From Blastomonas ursincola (GTDB lineage Bacteria; Pseudomonadota; Alphaproteobacteria; Sphingomonadales; Sphingomonadaceae): a stretch of 64,000 bases of DNA. Both the position numbers and the translations under genes were made by a program. Below are positions 36,366 through 46,577 of the stretch, piece after piece. The notes below the pieces were generated by a model. The model had not been told where the DNA came from, made no database searches, and saw only the letters and a list, made by a program, of their open reading frames with translations. Where the stretch lies: assembly GCF_013607875.1 (NCBI RefSeq), contig NZ_VDES01000002.1, positions 1,556,297 through 1,620,296 on the forward strand, read 5' to 3'. How positions within the stretch are numbered: position 1 is the first letter of the stretch; each line of letters begins with the position of its first letter.

Positions 36366-38507
36366 TCAGAAGCTGAAGCGCGCCGAGATACGGAAATCGC
36401 GGCCGCTCAAGGGTGCGAAGTCCTTGGTGAAGCTGGCGGCGCGGCGGCCGATCACGTCGAAGATGTTGTTCGCCGATGCGATCAGCGTCACCCCGCGCGA
36501 GGCGCCGAACGGCTTCCACGAGGCGCTGGCATTGACCAGGGTGAAGCCCTCGGTCGGCGTCTCGAAATTGGCGTTGCGCTCCTGGTCGTCAAACCATTCG
36601 ACCTCGGCGCGCAGGTTCAGCACATCGCTCTGCGCCTCAAGTCCACCGAGCAGGCGCAGCGGCGGGATGCGCGGCACCGGGCCCAGGCCGTCGAGCGAGG
36701 CATGGACATAATCGGCGACGCCATCGGCGATGAACTTGAACGATCCGGCGCGCGCGAACACCACCGAAGCTTCGGCTTCGATGCCGTAATATTTCGCATC
36801 GTTCTGGATGAACTGGAAGACCGGCAGATCATCCTCTTCCAGTCCCGTGGGCACGTCGATGATGAAATCGTCGAAGCGGTTGTAGAAGCCGGTGAGCGAG
36901 AGATTCACGTCCGGGGTCGAATAGCGGATATAGGCCTCGCCGCCCCAGCTCTTCTCGGTCGTGAAATTCGGGTTGCCGATCTCGAAGGCTTGCGTGGCGA
37001 TATGCGGTCCGTTGGAGAACAGCTCCTCGGCGGCCGGCGCGCGCTGGGCGCGGTTGAGGTTCACGCCGATGCGCAGCTGGTCGGTCGGCAGATAGGCCAG
37101 GCCCGCCGCAAACGAATAGGAGTTGAAGCGCCGCTCGACCCCCACATCCTGCGACTTGACCACGACGCGGTCGAAACGGCCTGCGCCTTCGAGTTCGATC
37201 TTGCCGAGCCGCACTTCCTGCAGCGTGAAGATGCCGACCTGATCGGTGGTGTTGGGCGGAACGAAGGCTTCCGCGCCGATCGCACTGAAATCGCGATGGA
37301 CATATTGCACCCCGGTCGCGCCGCGCCAACCGCCACGCTCGCGCTGCACCAGTTCGAGCCGCGATTCGATGCCGTTGTTGCGGAACACGGTGCCGACCTC
37401 GTCGCCCTCGAACTCGGTCTGCTTGAAATCGGCATAGGCCGCGCGCAGGCGCAGCGCCTCGAAGAATCCGGGCAGATCGACCTGGCCGCGGAAATCGACC
37501 TTGAACTGGTCGAGACCGATGGTGACGGGGCCTTCTTCCTCTTCGCCGCCAGCTTCGCCTTCTTCCTCACCGTGATGATGGCCAGCGCCGGGGCGCTCGG
37601 GGACGCCGTACAGGCTGTTGTAATAGCTGCCCGAAATACCGAAGCTGCCGCCTTCGCCGATATAGGCCAGGCCCGCGCCGAAGCTGTAGGTTTCGGTACC
37701 GGTATTGGGGATGCGGCCGCGCAGACCGGCCAGTTCCTCGGCTTCAGCGGACTCCTCGAGATTGCCCTCGGCGCGCTCTTCCGCGGCCTCTTCGAGCTGC
37801 TCGGCGCGAAGACCGGGCGACAGCACGAAGCCGCCCACACGCAGGTCGTCGGACTTGCGGTAGCTGCCATCAAGGTGGAGCACCAGCTTCGAGGTCAGCG
37901 GAACATCGAGGCTCGCGCCGATGCTGCGCTCGTCCGCAGCCGATCCGTAAGTGGTGAGCGCGTCGAGATGAAACGGCTCTTCTGGCACCTCGCGCGGGAT
38001 GCGCTTGTCGATCGCATTGACTGCACCGCCGACCGCCTGGCCGCCGAACAACAGCACCGCAGGGCCGCGCAGCACCTCGACCCGATCGAGGATGATCGGC
38101 TCGACCGTGACGCCGTGGTCGGGCGAGGTGTTCGACACGTCGATCGTGCCGATGCCGTCGGTGAGCACGCGGATGCGCTCGCCCTGGAAGCCGCGCAGCA
38201 CAGGGCGCGAAGCGCCAGGCGAGAAGCTGGTCGCCGAGACGCCGGGCAGCTTGGTCAGCGCGTCGCCGATCTGGGCACGCGCTTCGCGCGCCAGAGTGTC
38301 GCCCGAAAGCTCGGACGTGCCGGCGAGAATGCTGAGATCGCGGACGAACGGCGCGGTGACGATGATCCCGCCGCTCTTGTGGAAGTCATCGTCTTCCTGT
38401 GCGGTTTCCTCGGCTTGAGCGGCCTGCTGCGCCAGCGCGGGAAGCGGGGCAAGCAGCGCGGTGGCGAGCGAAAGCGACGAGGTAACGGTGAGAAGCGTGC
38501 GACGCAT
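36366..38507 (-). CDS. TonB-dependent receptor, ZnuD-like (zinc)
   Basis: 713-residue outer-membrane gated barrel. A signal peptide ends ALLAPLPALAQ. The plug domain (IIVTAPFVRDLSIL, LSGDTLAREA, DALTKLPGVSATSFSPG, RVEVLRGPAVLLFGGQAVGG) precedes the 22-strand barrel and the terminal Phe of RISARFSF. Around residues 315-335 an extracellular loop is His- and Glu-rich (GAGHHHGEEEGEAGG), as in the ZnuD receptors, which points to zinc or another divalent metal. The frame to ATG 38507 is uninterrupted. Divergent from acs, with a Zur-like half site between. Confidence 0.88.
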   Translation of the reverse strand: MRRTLLTVTSSLSLATALLAPLPALAQQAAQAEETAQEDDDFHKSGGIIVTAPFVRDLSILAGTSELSGDTLAREARAQIGDALTKLPGVSATSFSPGASRPVLRGFQGERIRVLTDGIGTIDVSNTSPDHGVTVEPIILDRVEVLRGPAVLLFGGQAVGGAVNAIDKRIPREVPEEPFHLDALTTYGSAADERSIGASLDVPLTSKLVLHLDGSYRKSDDLRVGGFVLSPGLRAEQLEEAAEERAEGNLEESAEAEELAGLRGRIPNTGTETYSFGAGLAYIGEGGSFGISGSYYNSLYGVPERPGAGHHHGEEEGEAGGEEEEGPVTIGLDQFKVDFRGQVDLPGFFEALRLRAAYADFKQTEFEGDEVGTVFRNNGIESRLELVQRERGGWRGATGVQYVHRDFSAIGAEAFVPPNTTDQVGIFTLQEVRLGKIELEGAGRFDRVVVKSQDVGVERRFNSYSFAAGLAYLPTDQLRIGVNLNRAQRAPAAEELFSNGPHIATQAFEIGNPNFTTEKSWGGEAYIRYSTPDVNLSLTGFYNRFDDFIIDVPTGLEEDDLPVFQFIQNDAKYYGIEAEASVVFARAGSFKFIADGVADYVHASLDGLGPVPRIPPLRLLGGLEAQSDVLNLRAEVEWFDDQERNANFETPTEGFTLVNASASWKPFGASRGVTLIASANNIFDVIGRRAASFTKDFAPLSGRDFRISARFSF

Positions 38508-38645
38508 GTTCTGTTATGCTCCCTGGGGACTCTGAAAAAGGAAGAAAGGCTGCCGTTGACCGGCAATCCGGTGCCCGCTGCCCGGGCGCTATAGGCCTTG
38601 CCATGCACCCAAAACCGCGGAGTCGGAGGGGCGGCTAGCACTCGT

Positions 38646-38660
38646 GTAATGTTATATCAA
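38646..38660. promoter_or_regulatory. Possible Zur-type operator upstream of the ZnuD-like gene
   Basis: TAATGTTATATCAAT; on the minus strand it contains TATAACATT, one full half of the proteobacterial Zur consensus. The other half is poor. It lies about 140 bases before the receptor's start and 115 before acs. Confidence 0.35.
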
Positions 38661-38678
38661 TCGCTATTTGACGAGGAT

Positions 38679-38773
38679 ATGACAGTTTGCGACGGGTTGC
38701 TCGTGCAGATGCCCTCGGGCAGAAAGGGCGACGAAGCGGCCGTCAAGGCCGTCATCGTGCGAGGACCCGAAAG

Positions 38774-38777
<4 letters not shown>
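38679..38777 (+). CDS. Short upstream ORF overlapping acs start (doubtful)
   Basis: 32-codon ORF from ATG 38679 ([19 protein letters not shown] at its start) whose TGA overlaps the acs ATG as ATGA. A second in-frame ATG is at 38709. GAGG lies only two bases before the first ATG. It may be a coupling leader or chance; no family. Confidence 0.2.
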
Positions 38778-40720
<1,943 letters not shown>

Positions 40721-40826
40721 AACCGCTGGTCAGTCGGACCGCGACCTGCCATGGTGGAGCATCGGCTTGGCTATTACGTCGTTCGATTTCTGCGCGACCG
40801 CAGCTTAAACCGAAAGCATTCCCATC

Positions 40827-41051
40827 ATGTTGCACCACCTTCGGGCGACGGCCGTTGTCGCCGGTCTGTTCGGCCTTGTCGCCTTGCCCTTTGTCGCGGT
40901 GATGCTGGTCCTGCTCGCCATTGGCGCGTCTTCGGGTCTGGTGATCGGCCTCGGCTTCATGGCGCTGCTGGCCAGCTGTACGATCGCCGTGTCGCAGCCT
41001 GGCCAGACATTTCTGAGCGATAACCTACGCAGAGCCACTCGCCGCAGCTGA
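40827..41051 (+). CDS. Putative small membrane protein (74 aa)
   Basis: ORF with two hydrophobic stretches (VVAGLFGLVALPFVAVMLVLLAIGA, given in parts: VAGLFGLVALPF and VMLVLLAIGASSGLVIGLGF) and a basic tail (NLRRATRRS). Codon third positions are GC-biased like real genes of the region, but the SD is weak. No family is recognised. The 335 bases between acs and the prepilin peptidase hold nothing else. Confidence 0.45.
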   Translation: MLHHLRATAVVAGLFGLVALPFVAVMLVLLAIGASSGLVIGLGFMALLASCTIAVSQPGQTFLSDNLRRATRRS

Positions 41052-41054
41052 TCC

Positions 41055-41819
41055 TCAGCCGCTCAGCCCGGCCAGAGCCACCGGCCAGGCGGCAAGCGCC
41101 ATCAGCGTCCCCAGTGGGAAGCGGGTGGCGGCATCGAGATCATGGCCGCGGCGCTGCAGCACCAACGCGACGGCAAGCCCGAGGCCGCTGGCGATCAGCA
41201 GCACGAGGGGCAGCGCCTGCCAGCCGAGCCACAGCCCGATCGCGCCGAGCAGCAGCGGATCACCGCCGCCGAGCCCTTCGCGCCCGCGCGTCAGCCGATA
41301 GAGCAGCGCGATCAGCCACAGTCCGCCGCAACCAGCGCCTGCGCCGATCAGGCGGCTGGTCCAGTCGGGCGGGATGTCTAGCGCAGCGCCTGCTAGTGCG
41401 CCCAATGCCAGCGCTGCGTTAAGCGGATGCGGCAGCCAGTAATGGCGCAGATCGAGCAGCGCGAGCGGGAGGAGCAGCCAGCCAAATGCCGCTATCGCCA
41501 GTCCCTCTGCGCCCGGATGCACCGCCAGCGATAGCGCTCCGATCAGCGCCGCGCTGAGCTCGATCGCGAAGCAATGCCATCCGATGGCCGTCCCGCATGC
41601 TGCACATCTCCCGCGCAGCAAAATATACGATATCAACGGTATAAGCTGCCAAGGCTTCAGCTGCGCGCCGCACGCATCGCATTGCGACCGCCCGGTCAGG
41701 ATCGATCGCCCCGCAGGCCAGCGCACCACCAGCGCGCCGATAAAGCTGCCGAAGATTGCGCCAAGGATCGCCGCTGCAAGGGGCGCGATCACCGGATGGT
41801 CAAGCAGCGGCGCATACAT
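41055..41819 (-). CDS. Prepilin peptidase (A24 family, PilD/GspO-like)
   Basis: 254-residue inner-membrane aspartic protease and methylase for type IV pilin-like signal peptides. The cytosolic loop holds the paired zinc-type cysteines CDACG...CAACG. The two catalytic-Asp regions are LALLDLRHYWLPH and GLGGGDPLLLGAIG. The first loop ends in His where relatives usually have LPD, but the essential first Asp is kept. It has about eight transmembrane helices. ATG 41819 (MYAPLLDHPVIAPL) puts TM1 at the expected place; a start 45 bases upstream is possible. No pilin genes lie nearby. Confidence 0.88.
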   Translation of the reverse strand: MYAPLLDHPVIAPLAAAILGAIFGSFIGALVVRWPAGRSILTGRSQCDACGAQLKPWQLIPLISYILLRGRCAACGTAIGWHCFAIELSAALIGALSLAVHPGAEGLAIAAFGWLLLPLALLDLRHYWLPHPLNAALALGALAGAALDIPPDWTSRLIGAGAGCGGLWLIALLYRLTRGREGLGGGDPLLLGAIGLWLGWQALPLVLLIASGLGLAVALVLQRRGHDLDAATRFPLGTLMALAAWPVALAGLSG

Positions 41820-41971
41820 AGCGAAATTGGCCCAATGCCGGGGATCGGCAGCGCCATTGCGCATAGCGGCTCGCCCCGAGACAGGCCAAGCGCTTTGTAC
41901 TCCAAGCCTCTTGCAATCGCGCTGGCCCTAGGGGAAGGCGCTTTCACCACATTCGAAAAGGGACTCATGCC

Positions 41972-43168
41972 ATGACCGCATTTTCCGCCGCCGATCCCGT
42001 TGTCATCGTCTCCTATGCGCGCACGCCGATGGGCAGCTTCCAGGGTTCGCTCTCGGGCGCCAGCGCCACCGATCTCGGCGCGACCGCCGTCAAGGCGGCG
42101 GTCGAGCGGGCAGGGGTTTCGGGCGATGCAATCGAGCGCATCTATATGGGCTGCGTGCTGCCCGCCGGCCTCGGTCAGGCCCCGGCGCGCCAGGCCGCGC
42201 TCAAGGCCGGCCTGCCGCAGTCGGTCGAGGCGACCACGGTGAACAAGATGTGCGGCAGCGGCATGCAGGCGACGATCATGGGGGCAGAGGCGCTGGCCTC
42301 GGGCTCGGTCGATCTGCTGGTGGCGGGAGGCATGGAGAGCATGACCAACGCGCCCTATCTGCTCACCAAGCATCGCGGCGGCGCGCGGATCGGCCATGAC
42401 CGGGTCATGGACCATATGTTCCTCGATGGCCTGGAAGACGCCTATGAGCCAGGCCGCGCAATGGGCAGCTTTGCCGAGGAAACCGCAGGCGAATATCAGT
42501 TCACCCGCCAGGACCAGGACGATTACGCGATCGCCTCGCTTACCCGCGCGCAGAAGGCGCAGAGCAGCGGCGGGTTTGACCGCGAGATCGTCCCCGTCGA
42601 GATCACCGGCCGCAAGGGCACCGAGACGATCGACAAGGACGAACAGCCGCTCAAGGGCGATGCCTCGAAGATTCCCAGCCTGAAGCCTGCGTTCGCCAAG
42701 GACGGCACGATCACCGCTGCCAATGCCTCGTCGATCTCCGATGGTGCGGCAGCGCTGCTGCTGACCCGGCAGAGCGTGGCCGACAGGCTGGGCCTCAAGC
42801 CCGTCGCGCGGATCGTGTCGCACGCGGCACATGCCCACGCGCCGGCGCGCTTCACCACCGCGCCGGTCGATGCCAGCCGCAAGGCGCTGGAGAAGGCGGG
42901 CTGGAGCGTCGACGATGTCGATCTGTTCGAGGTCAACGAGGCGTTCGCCTGCGTGTCGATGATCGCAATGCGCGACCTCGGCATTCCGCACGACAAGATC
43001 AACGTGCATGGCGGCGCGACCGCGCTGGGCCATCCGATCGGCGCGAGCGGTGCGCGAATCATCGCAACGCTGGTTTCTGCCCTGCAGACGCATGGCGGCA
43101 AGCGCGGCCTGGCATCGCTCTGCATCGGTGGCGGCGAGGCGACGGCGGTTGCGGTCGAGCTGATCTGA
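41972..43168 (+). CDS. Acetyl-CoA C-acetyltransferase (thiolase)
   Basis: 398-residue type II thiolase that condenses two acetyl-CoA or cleaves acetoacetyl-CoA. The nucleophilic Cys is in VNKMCGSGMQA; the His/Cys pair is in NVHGGATALGHPIGASGAR and LCIGGGEATA. AGGMESMTNAPYLL and FEVNEAFACVSM complete the family blocks. No phaB/phaC neighbour, so ketone, PHB or isoleucine roles cannot be separated. Ends at a clear terminator. Confidence 0.95.
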   Translation: MTAFSAADPVVIVSYARTPMGSFQGSLSGASATDLGATAVKAAVERAGVSGDAIERIYMGCVLPAGLGQAPARQAALKAGLPQSVEATTVNKMCGSGMQATIMGAEALASGSVDLLVAGGMESMTNAPYLLTKHRGGARIGHDRVMDHMFLDGLEDAYEPGRAMGSFAEETAGEYQFTRQDQDDYAIASLTRAQKAQSSGGFDREIVPVEITGRKGTETIDKDEQPLKGDASKIPSLKPAFAKDGTITAANASSISDGAAALLLTRQSVADRLGLKPVARIVSHAAHAHAPARFTTAPVDASRKALEKAGWSVDDVDLFEVNEAFACVSMIAMRDLGIPHDKINVHGGATALGHPIGASGARIIATLVSALQTHGGKRGLASLCIGGGEATAVAVELI

Positions 43169-43175
43169 TCCCCTG

Positions 43176-43211
43176 AAGCCCGGCCTGTCAGTAGGGCAGG
43201 CCGGGGCTTTT
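43176..43211 (+). terminator. Rho-independent terminator of the thiolase gene
   Basis: AAGCCCGGCCTG / CAGGCCGGGGCTT stem with a 9-base loop followed by TTTT, 7 bases after the stop. Confidence 0.85.
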
Positions 43212-43249
43212 GTAAGGCCGGATTGACAAGCCTGCCCAAATCCAGCAAT

Positions 43250-43425
43250 TGCGCATCCAGATGGTTCCTCCCTTAGCCGGGGGGCGAAGAGGGAAGCCGG
43301 TGCAAATCCGGCGCTGTGCCCGCAACTGTCAGTCGGGAGCCGACGGCCAATATGTCACTGGGAGCGATCCCGGGAAGACGGCCCGAGGCGATGATCGACG
43401 AGCCAGGAGACCTGCCATCGCGTCG
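43250..43425 (+). promoter_or_regulatory. Cobalamin (AdoCbl) riboswitch
   Basis: Leader of the btu operon with the class hallmarks: GCCGGTGCAAATCCGGC (43296-43312), GCTGTGCCCGCAACTGT (43313-43329) and the B12 box AGCCAGGAGACCTGCC (43401-43416). When vitamin B12 derivatives bind, such elements shut off expression. The 160 bases from the B12 box to btuB GTG 43585 form the expression platform. GATCCCGGGA and CTTCCGCTTCGG stretches there could form the switch hairpin. Confidence 0.95.
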
Positions 43426-43584
43426 TTCATCCGGGGGCCGGGTCCAGCCTGTTCGGATGGGAAAGTTTTTTCCTTCGTAACGACATGCCACAGGCCATAG
43501 TCGCGTTCGGGAGCGATCCCGGCGGGCCTTGATGTCGTTCATCTGCCCTTCCGCTTCGGCGGCGGCTGGGGCTGAGGGAAAACC

Positions 43585-45477
43585 GTGTCCAAATTCATCC
43601 GCAGTTTCACCGTGTCCGCGCTTGCTCTGGCAGTGGCCACGCCGCTCCATGCGCAGTCCGCCAGCGACGACCAGGACGACGATATCGTCGTCTCCGCCAG
43701 TCGCATCGTCCAGAAGCGCAGCGAAACCGGCCAGTCGATCACCGTGGTCGACAAGGCAGAACTAGATCGTCGCCAGACCCAGGTGCTGAGCGACGTGCTG
43801 CAGACGCTGCCCGGCATCAGCGTTGCGCGCAACGGCGGCCCCGGCGGCACGACCAGCGTGTTCATCCGCGGCGGCGACAGCTCGCAGACGCTGGTGCTGG
43901 TCGATGGCGTGCGCATCAACGATCCGTCTTCGCCTTCGGGGGCGTTCGATTTCAGCTCGATCCTCACCGGCAATATCGGATCGGTCGAGGTGCTGCGCGG
44001 ACCCAATTCGGTGATCTGGGGCAGCCAGGCGATCGGCGGCGTCATCAACATCACCACGATCGAACCGAGCGAGGGGCTGCAGGCCAATGCGCGCGGCGAA
44101 TATGGCTATCGTGACACCGGCCAGCTGGTCGCCAGCGTCTCGGGCAAGACCGGCATCGTTTCGGGCAGCCTTGGCGCAAGCTATTTCCGCACCGATGGCA
44201 TTTCCGCCTGGGATGAGCGCCGGGGGGCGACCGAAAAGGACGGGTTCGAGAACCTGACCTTGAGCGGCAAGCTGCGCGTCGCCTTCAGCGATGCGATCAG
44301 CCTCGATCTGCGCGGCTTCTATACCGATGGTGAAACCGAATTCGACAACCCGCCTGCCGATACGCTGCCGGTGACCGACAACCGCCAGTTCGTGGGCTAT
44401 GCGGGGCTCAATGTCGCGCTGTTCGACGGCCGGCTGCGCAATCGCTTTGCCTATACCCGCACCGACATCAAGCGCATCACAACCGATCCCACCCCCGGAT
44501 CGTTCAACCCCGCACGCGCCAAGGGCACGCTCGACCGGTTCGAATATCAGGGCGTTGCCGATGTTGCCGATGCGCTGACCCTGGTGTTCGGCGTGGAGCA
44601 CGAACAGAGCGAGGCGAGCACCTTCTTCCCCTCGTTCAACACCGCGCCCGATGTCAGCGACGTGCACATGACCAGCTATTACGGCCAGGCCATCGTGCGT
44701 CCGGTGCAGGGGTTGACCGTCACCGGCGGCGTACGCGTCGACGACCAGCAGGTGTTCGGCAGCAAGACCAGCCTGGGCGGCAATATCGCCTATACACCCA
44801 ATGACGGCGATACCGTGATCCGCGCGACCTATGCGGAGGGTTTCCGCGCGCCTGCGCTGAGCGAGCAACTCGCCGCATTCGGCAATCCCGACCTGCGCCC
44901 CGAAACCGCGCGGAGCTATGACGCGGGGATCGAACAGTCGCTTATCGACGGCAAGCTGCGCGCGCAAGCGACGTGGTTCCGCCGCAACACGCAGGACCTG
45001 ATCGTCTTCTCCTCCGCCACCTTCAGCCTGGAGAATATCGCGGCCGCGCGCGCACAGGGCGTGGAGCTTGGCCTGTGGATGCAGCCGGTGCCCAATTTCA
45101 CCGTGCAGGCACAGTACAGCCTGGTCGATACCGAGAACCGCTCGCGCGAAGCGGACTTTTCAGGCCGGGTCAATTTCGGCAACCGGCTGGCGCGGCGCGC
45201 CAAGGACAGCGCCTCGGTGCTGGTCGACTGGAAGTCGCCCTGGGGTCCGGCGCTGGGCGCGACCTTCCTGATGGTCGGTGACACGTTCGACGATGTCGCC
45301 AACACCGTGCGGCTCGATAGCTATGTCCGCGTCGACCTGCGTGCAAGCTGGAGCATCTCGGACAATCTGGAAGTCTATGGCCGGGTCGAAAACCTGTTTG
45401 ACGAGGCCTATCAGACCGCGTTCAACTATGGCGTGCCCGGACGTGCGGGCTATGCGGGGGTGAGGTTGAAGATGTGA
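43585..45477 (+). CDS. btuB: TonB-dependent vitamin B12 receptor BtuB
   Basis: 630-residue outer-membrane receptor. Signal peptide ending TPLHAQ, Ton box DDIVVSASR, plug (VLQTLPGISVARNGGPGG, SVFIRGGDSSQTLVLVDGVR, VEVLRGPNSVIWGSQAIGG) and a barrel ending in YAGVRLKM. Its position behind a cobalamin riboswitch and before btuF, btuC and btuD fixes the substrate as a corrinoid. The start is GTG 43585, preceded by GAGGGAAAA. The stop overlaps btuF by one base (TGATG). Confidence 0.96.
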   Translation: MSKFIRSFTVSALALAVATPLHAQSASDDQDDDIVVSASRIVQKRSETGQSITVVDKAELDRRQTQVLSDVLQTLPGISVARNGGPGGTTSVFIRGGDSSQTLVLVDGVRINDPSSPSGAFDFSSILTGNIGSVEVLRGPNSVIWGSQAIGGVINITTIEPSEGLQANARGEYGYRDTGQLVASVSGKTGIVSGSLGASYFRTDGISAWDERRGATEKDGFENLTLSGKLRVAFSDAISLDLRGFYTDGETEFDNPPADTLPVTDNRQFVGYAGLNVALFDGRLRNRFAYTRTDIKRITTDPTPGSFNPARAKGTLDRFEYQGVADVADALTLVFGVEHEQSEASTFFPSFNTAPDVSDVHMTSYYGQAIVRPVQGLTVTGGVRVDDQQVFGSKTSLGGNIAYTPNDGDTVIRATYAEGFRAPALSEQLAAFGNPDLRPETARSYDAGIEQSLIDGKLRAQATWFRRNTQDLIVFSSATFSLENIAAARAQGVELGLWMQPVPNFTVQAQYSLVDTENRSREADFSGRVNFGNRLARRAKDSASVLVDWKSPWGPALGATFLMVGDTFDDVANTVRLDSYVRVDLRASWSISDNLEVYGRVENLFDEAYQTAFNYGVPGRAGYAGVRLKM

Positions 45478-46577
45478 TGTCAAGGGTTGTCGCCCCTATC
45501 TCCGTTTGTCCCGAGCGTGTCGAGGGACCTTGCACAACTGAGGCACGCACGTCCCTCGACTTCGCTCGGGACAAACGGTGGGGGGTGAGCGCTTTGTTGC
45601 TCGCCATGTGCAGCATCCTCACCGCCTGCTCGCTGGGCAAGGCCGCCACACCCGCACCACTCGAACCCCCGGTTCGGGCGATGCGGGTCGTGAGCCTCGA
45701 TTATTGCGCGGATCAATATGTTCTCAAGCTTCTCGGACGGGAGCGCATTCTCGCGCTCTCGCCCGATGCCACGCGCGATTTCTCGTACATGCGCGAGGCG
45801 GCGAAAGGCATGCTTAAGGTTGCCCCGCGCGCCGAGGACGTGCTGGTGCTCAAGCCCGATCTGGTGGTGCGCAGCTATGGTGGCGGCGCGGATGCGGGCG
45901 CGTTCTTCGCGCGCGCCGGGGTGCCGGTGCTGCAACTGGGCTATGCCGAGGATCTGGCGGGCGTGCGGCGGGTGCTGGTCGAGACCGCAGGGCAGCTGGG
46001 CGAGCGGGCGCGGGGCGAGCGGATCGCACGCGAGATGGATGCGCGGGTGGCAAGACTTTCGGAACGTGCCTACTCTCCGTTTGTCCCGAGCAATCAAAAT
46101 GCCGCCCTTCCCGAGTTCCCGAGCGAAGTCGAGGGACGTATGCTCGACCCGTTGCGATCACGTCCCTCGACTTCGCTCGGGACAAACGGAAGGGGAAGCA
46201 ACACTGGGTCTGGGTCGGGAATCGCCAGCAAGCCAACCCTGCTCTATGCCACCCCCGGCGGCGTTACCTCGGGCCCGGGATCGCTGATCCACGAACTCAT
46301 CGAACTCGCCGGATACCGCAATTTCCAGACCGAGCCCGGCTGGCACCCGCTGCCGCTCGAGCGGCTCGCCTATGAAAAGCCCGATCGCGTCGGAATGGCC
46401 TGGTTCGGGCGGCGCGATTACAATCCCGATCAGTGGAGCGCGGCGCGGCATCCGTTGATGCGTACGGCGAGCGCGCATCCGGTGATCGGGCTGGAAGGCG
46501 CATGGACCGCGTGCGGCGGCTGGTTCGTGCTCGATGCCGCCGAGGCGATGGCGCGGGCGCGCGGGGTAGAGCTCTGA
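45477..46577 (+). CDS. btuF: Cobalamin-binding lipoprotein of ABC transporter, with repeat insertions
   Basis: 366 residues from the coupled ATG 45477. A GTG at 45585 (330 residues) would begin just before the lipoprotein signal ALLLAMCSILTAC. The core is a periplasmic binding protein: RVVSLDYCADQYVLKLLGRE, DATRDFSYMREAAKG, PDLVVRSYGGGADAGAFFARAGVP and LLYATPGGVTSGPG. It captures corrinoids for BtuCD. Residues about 9-34 and 201-238 are translations of palindromic genomic repeats (FVPS..SEVEGR and RPSTSLGTNGR) and have no counterpart in the family. Both are read without stop codons. Function is probably retained. Confidence 0.9.
   Translation: MSRVVAPISVCPERVEGPCTTEARTSLDFARDKRWGVSALLLAMCSILTACSLGKAATPAPLEPPVRAMRVVSLDYCADQYVLKLLGRERILALSPDATRDFSYMREAAKGMLKVAPRAEDVLVLKPDLVVRSYGGGADAGAFFARAGVPVLQLGYAEDLAGVRRVLVETAGQLGERARGERIAREMDARVARLSERAYSPFVPSNQNAALPEFPSEVEGRMLDPLRSRPSTSLGTNGRGSNTGSGSGIASKPTLLYATPGGVTSGPGSLIHELIELAGYRNFQTEPGWHPLPLERLAYEKPDRVGMAWFGRRDYNPDQWSAARHPLMRTASAHPVIGLEGAWTACGGWFVLDAAEAMARARGVEL
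45503..45578. repeat. Palindromic repeat at the 5' end of btuF
   Basis: 76-bp element of two inverted units (CCGTTTGTCCCGAGC ... GCTCGGGACAAACGG, with TCGAGGGACN inside). Same family as 46077-46189 and 53848-53987. It overlaps the first codons of btuF if translation starts at 45477. Confidence 0.9.
46077..46189. repeat. Palindromic repeat inside btuF coding sequence
   Basis: 113-bp element with the same terminal units and an extra internal partial copy. It lies fully inside btuF and is read in frame, adding about 38 residues between the helical backbone and the second lobe (KPTLLYATPGGV). Confidence 0.9.
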
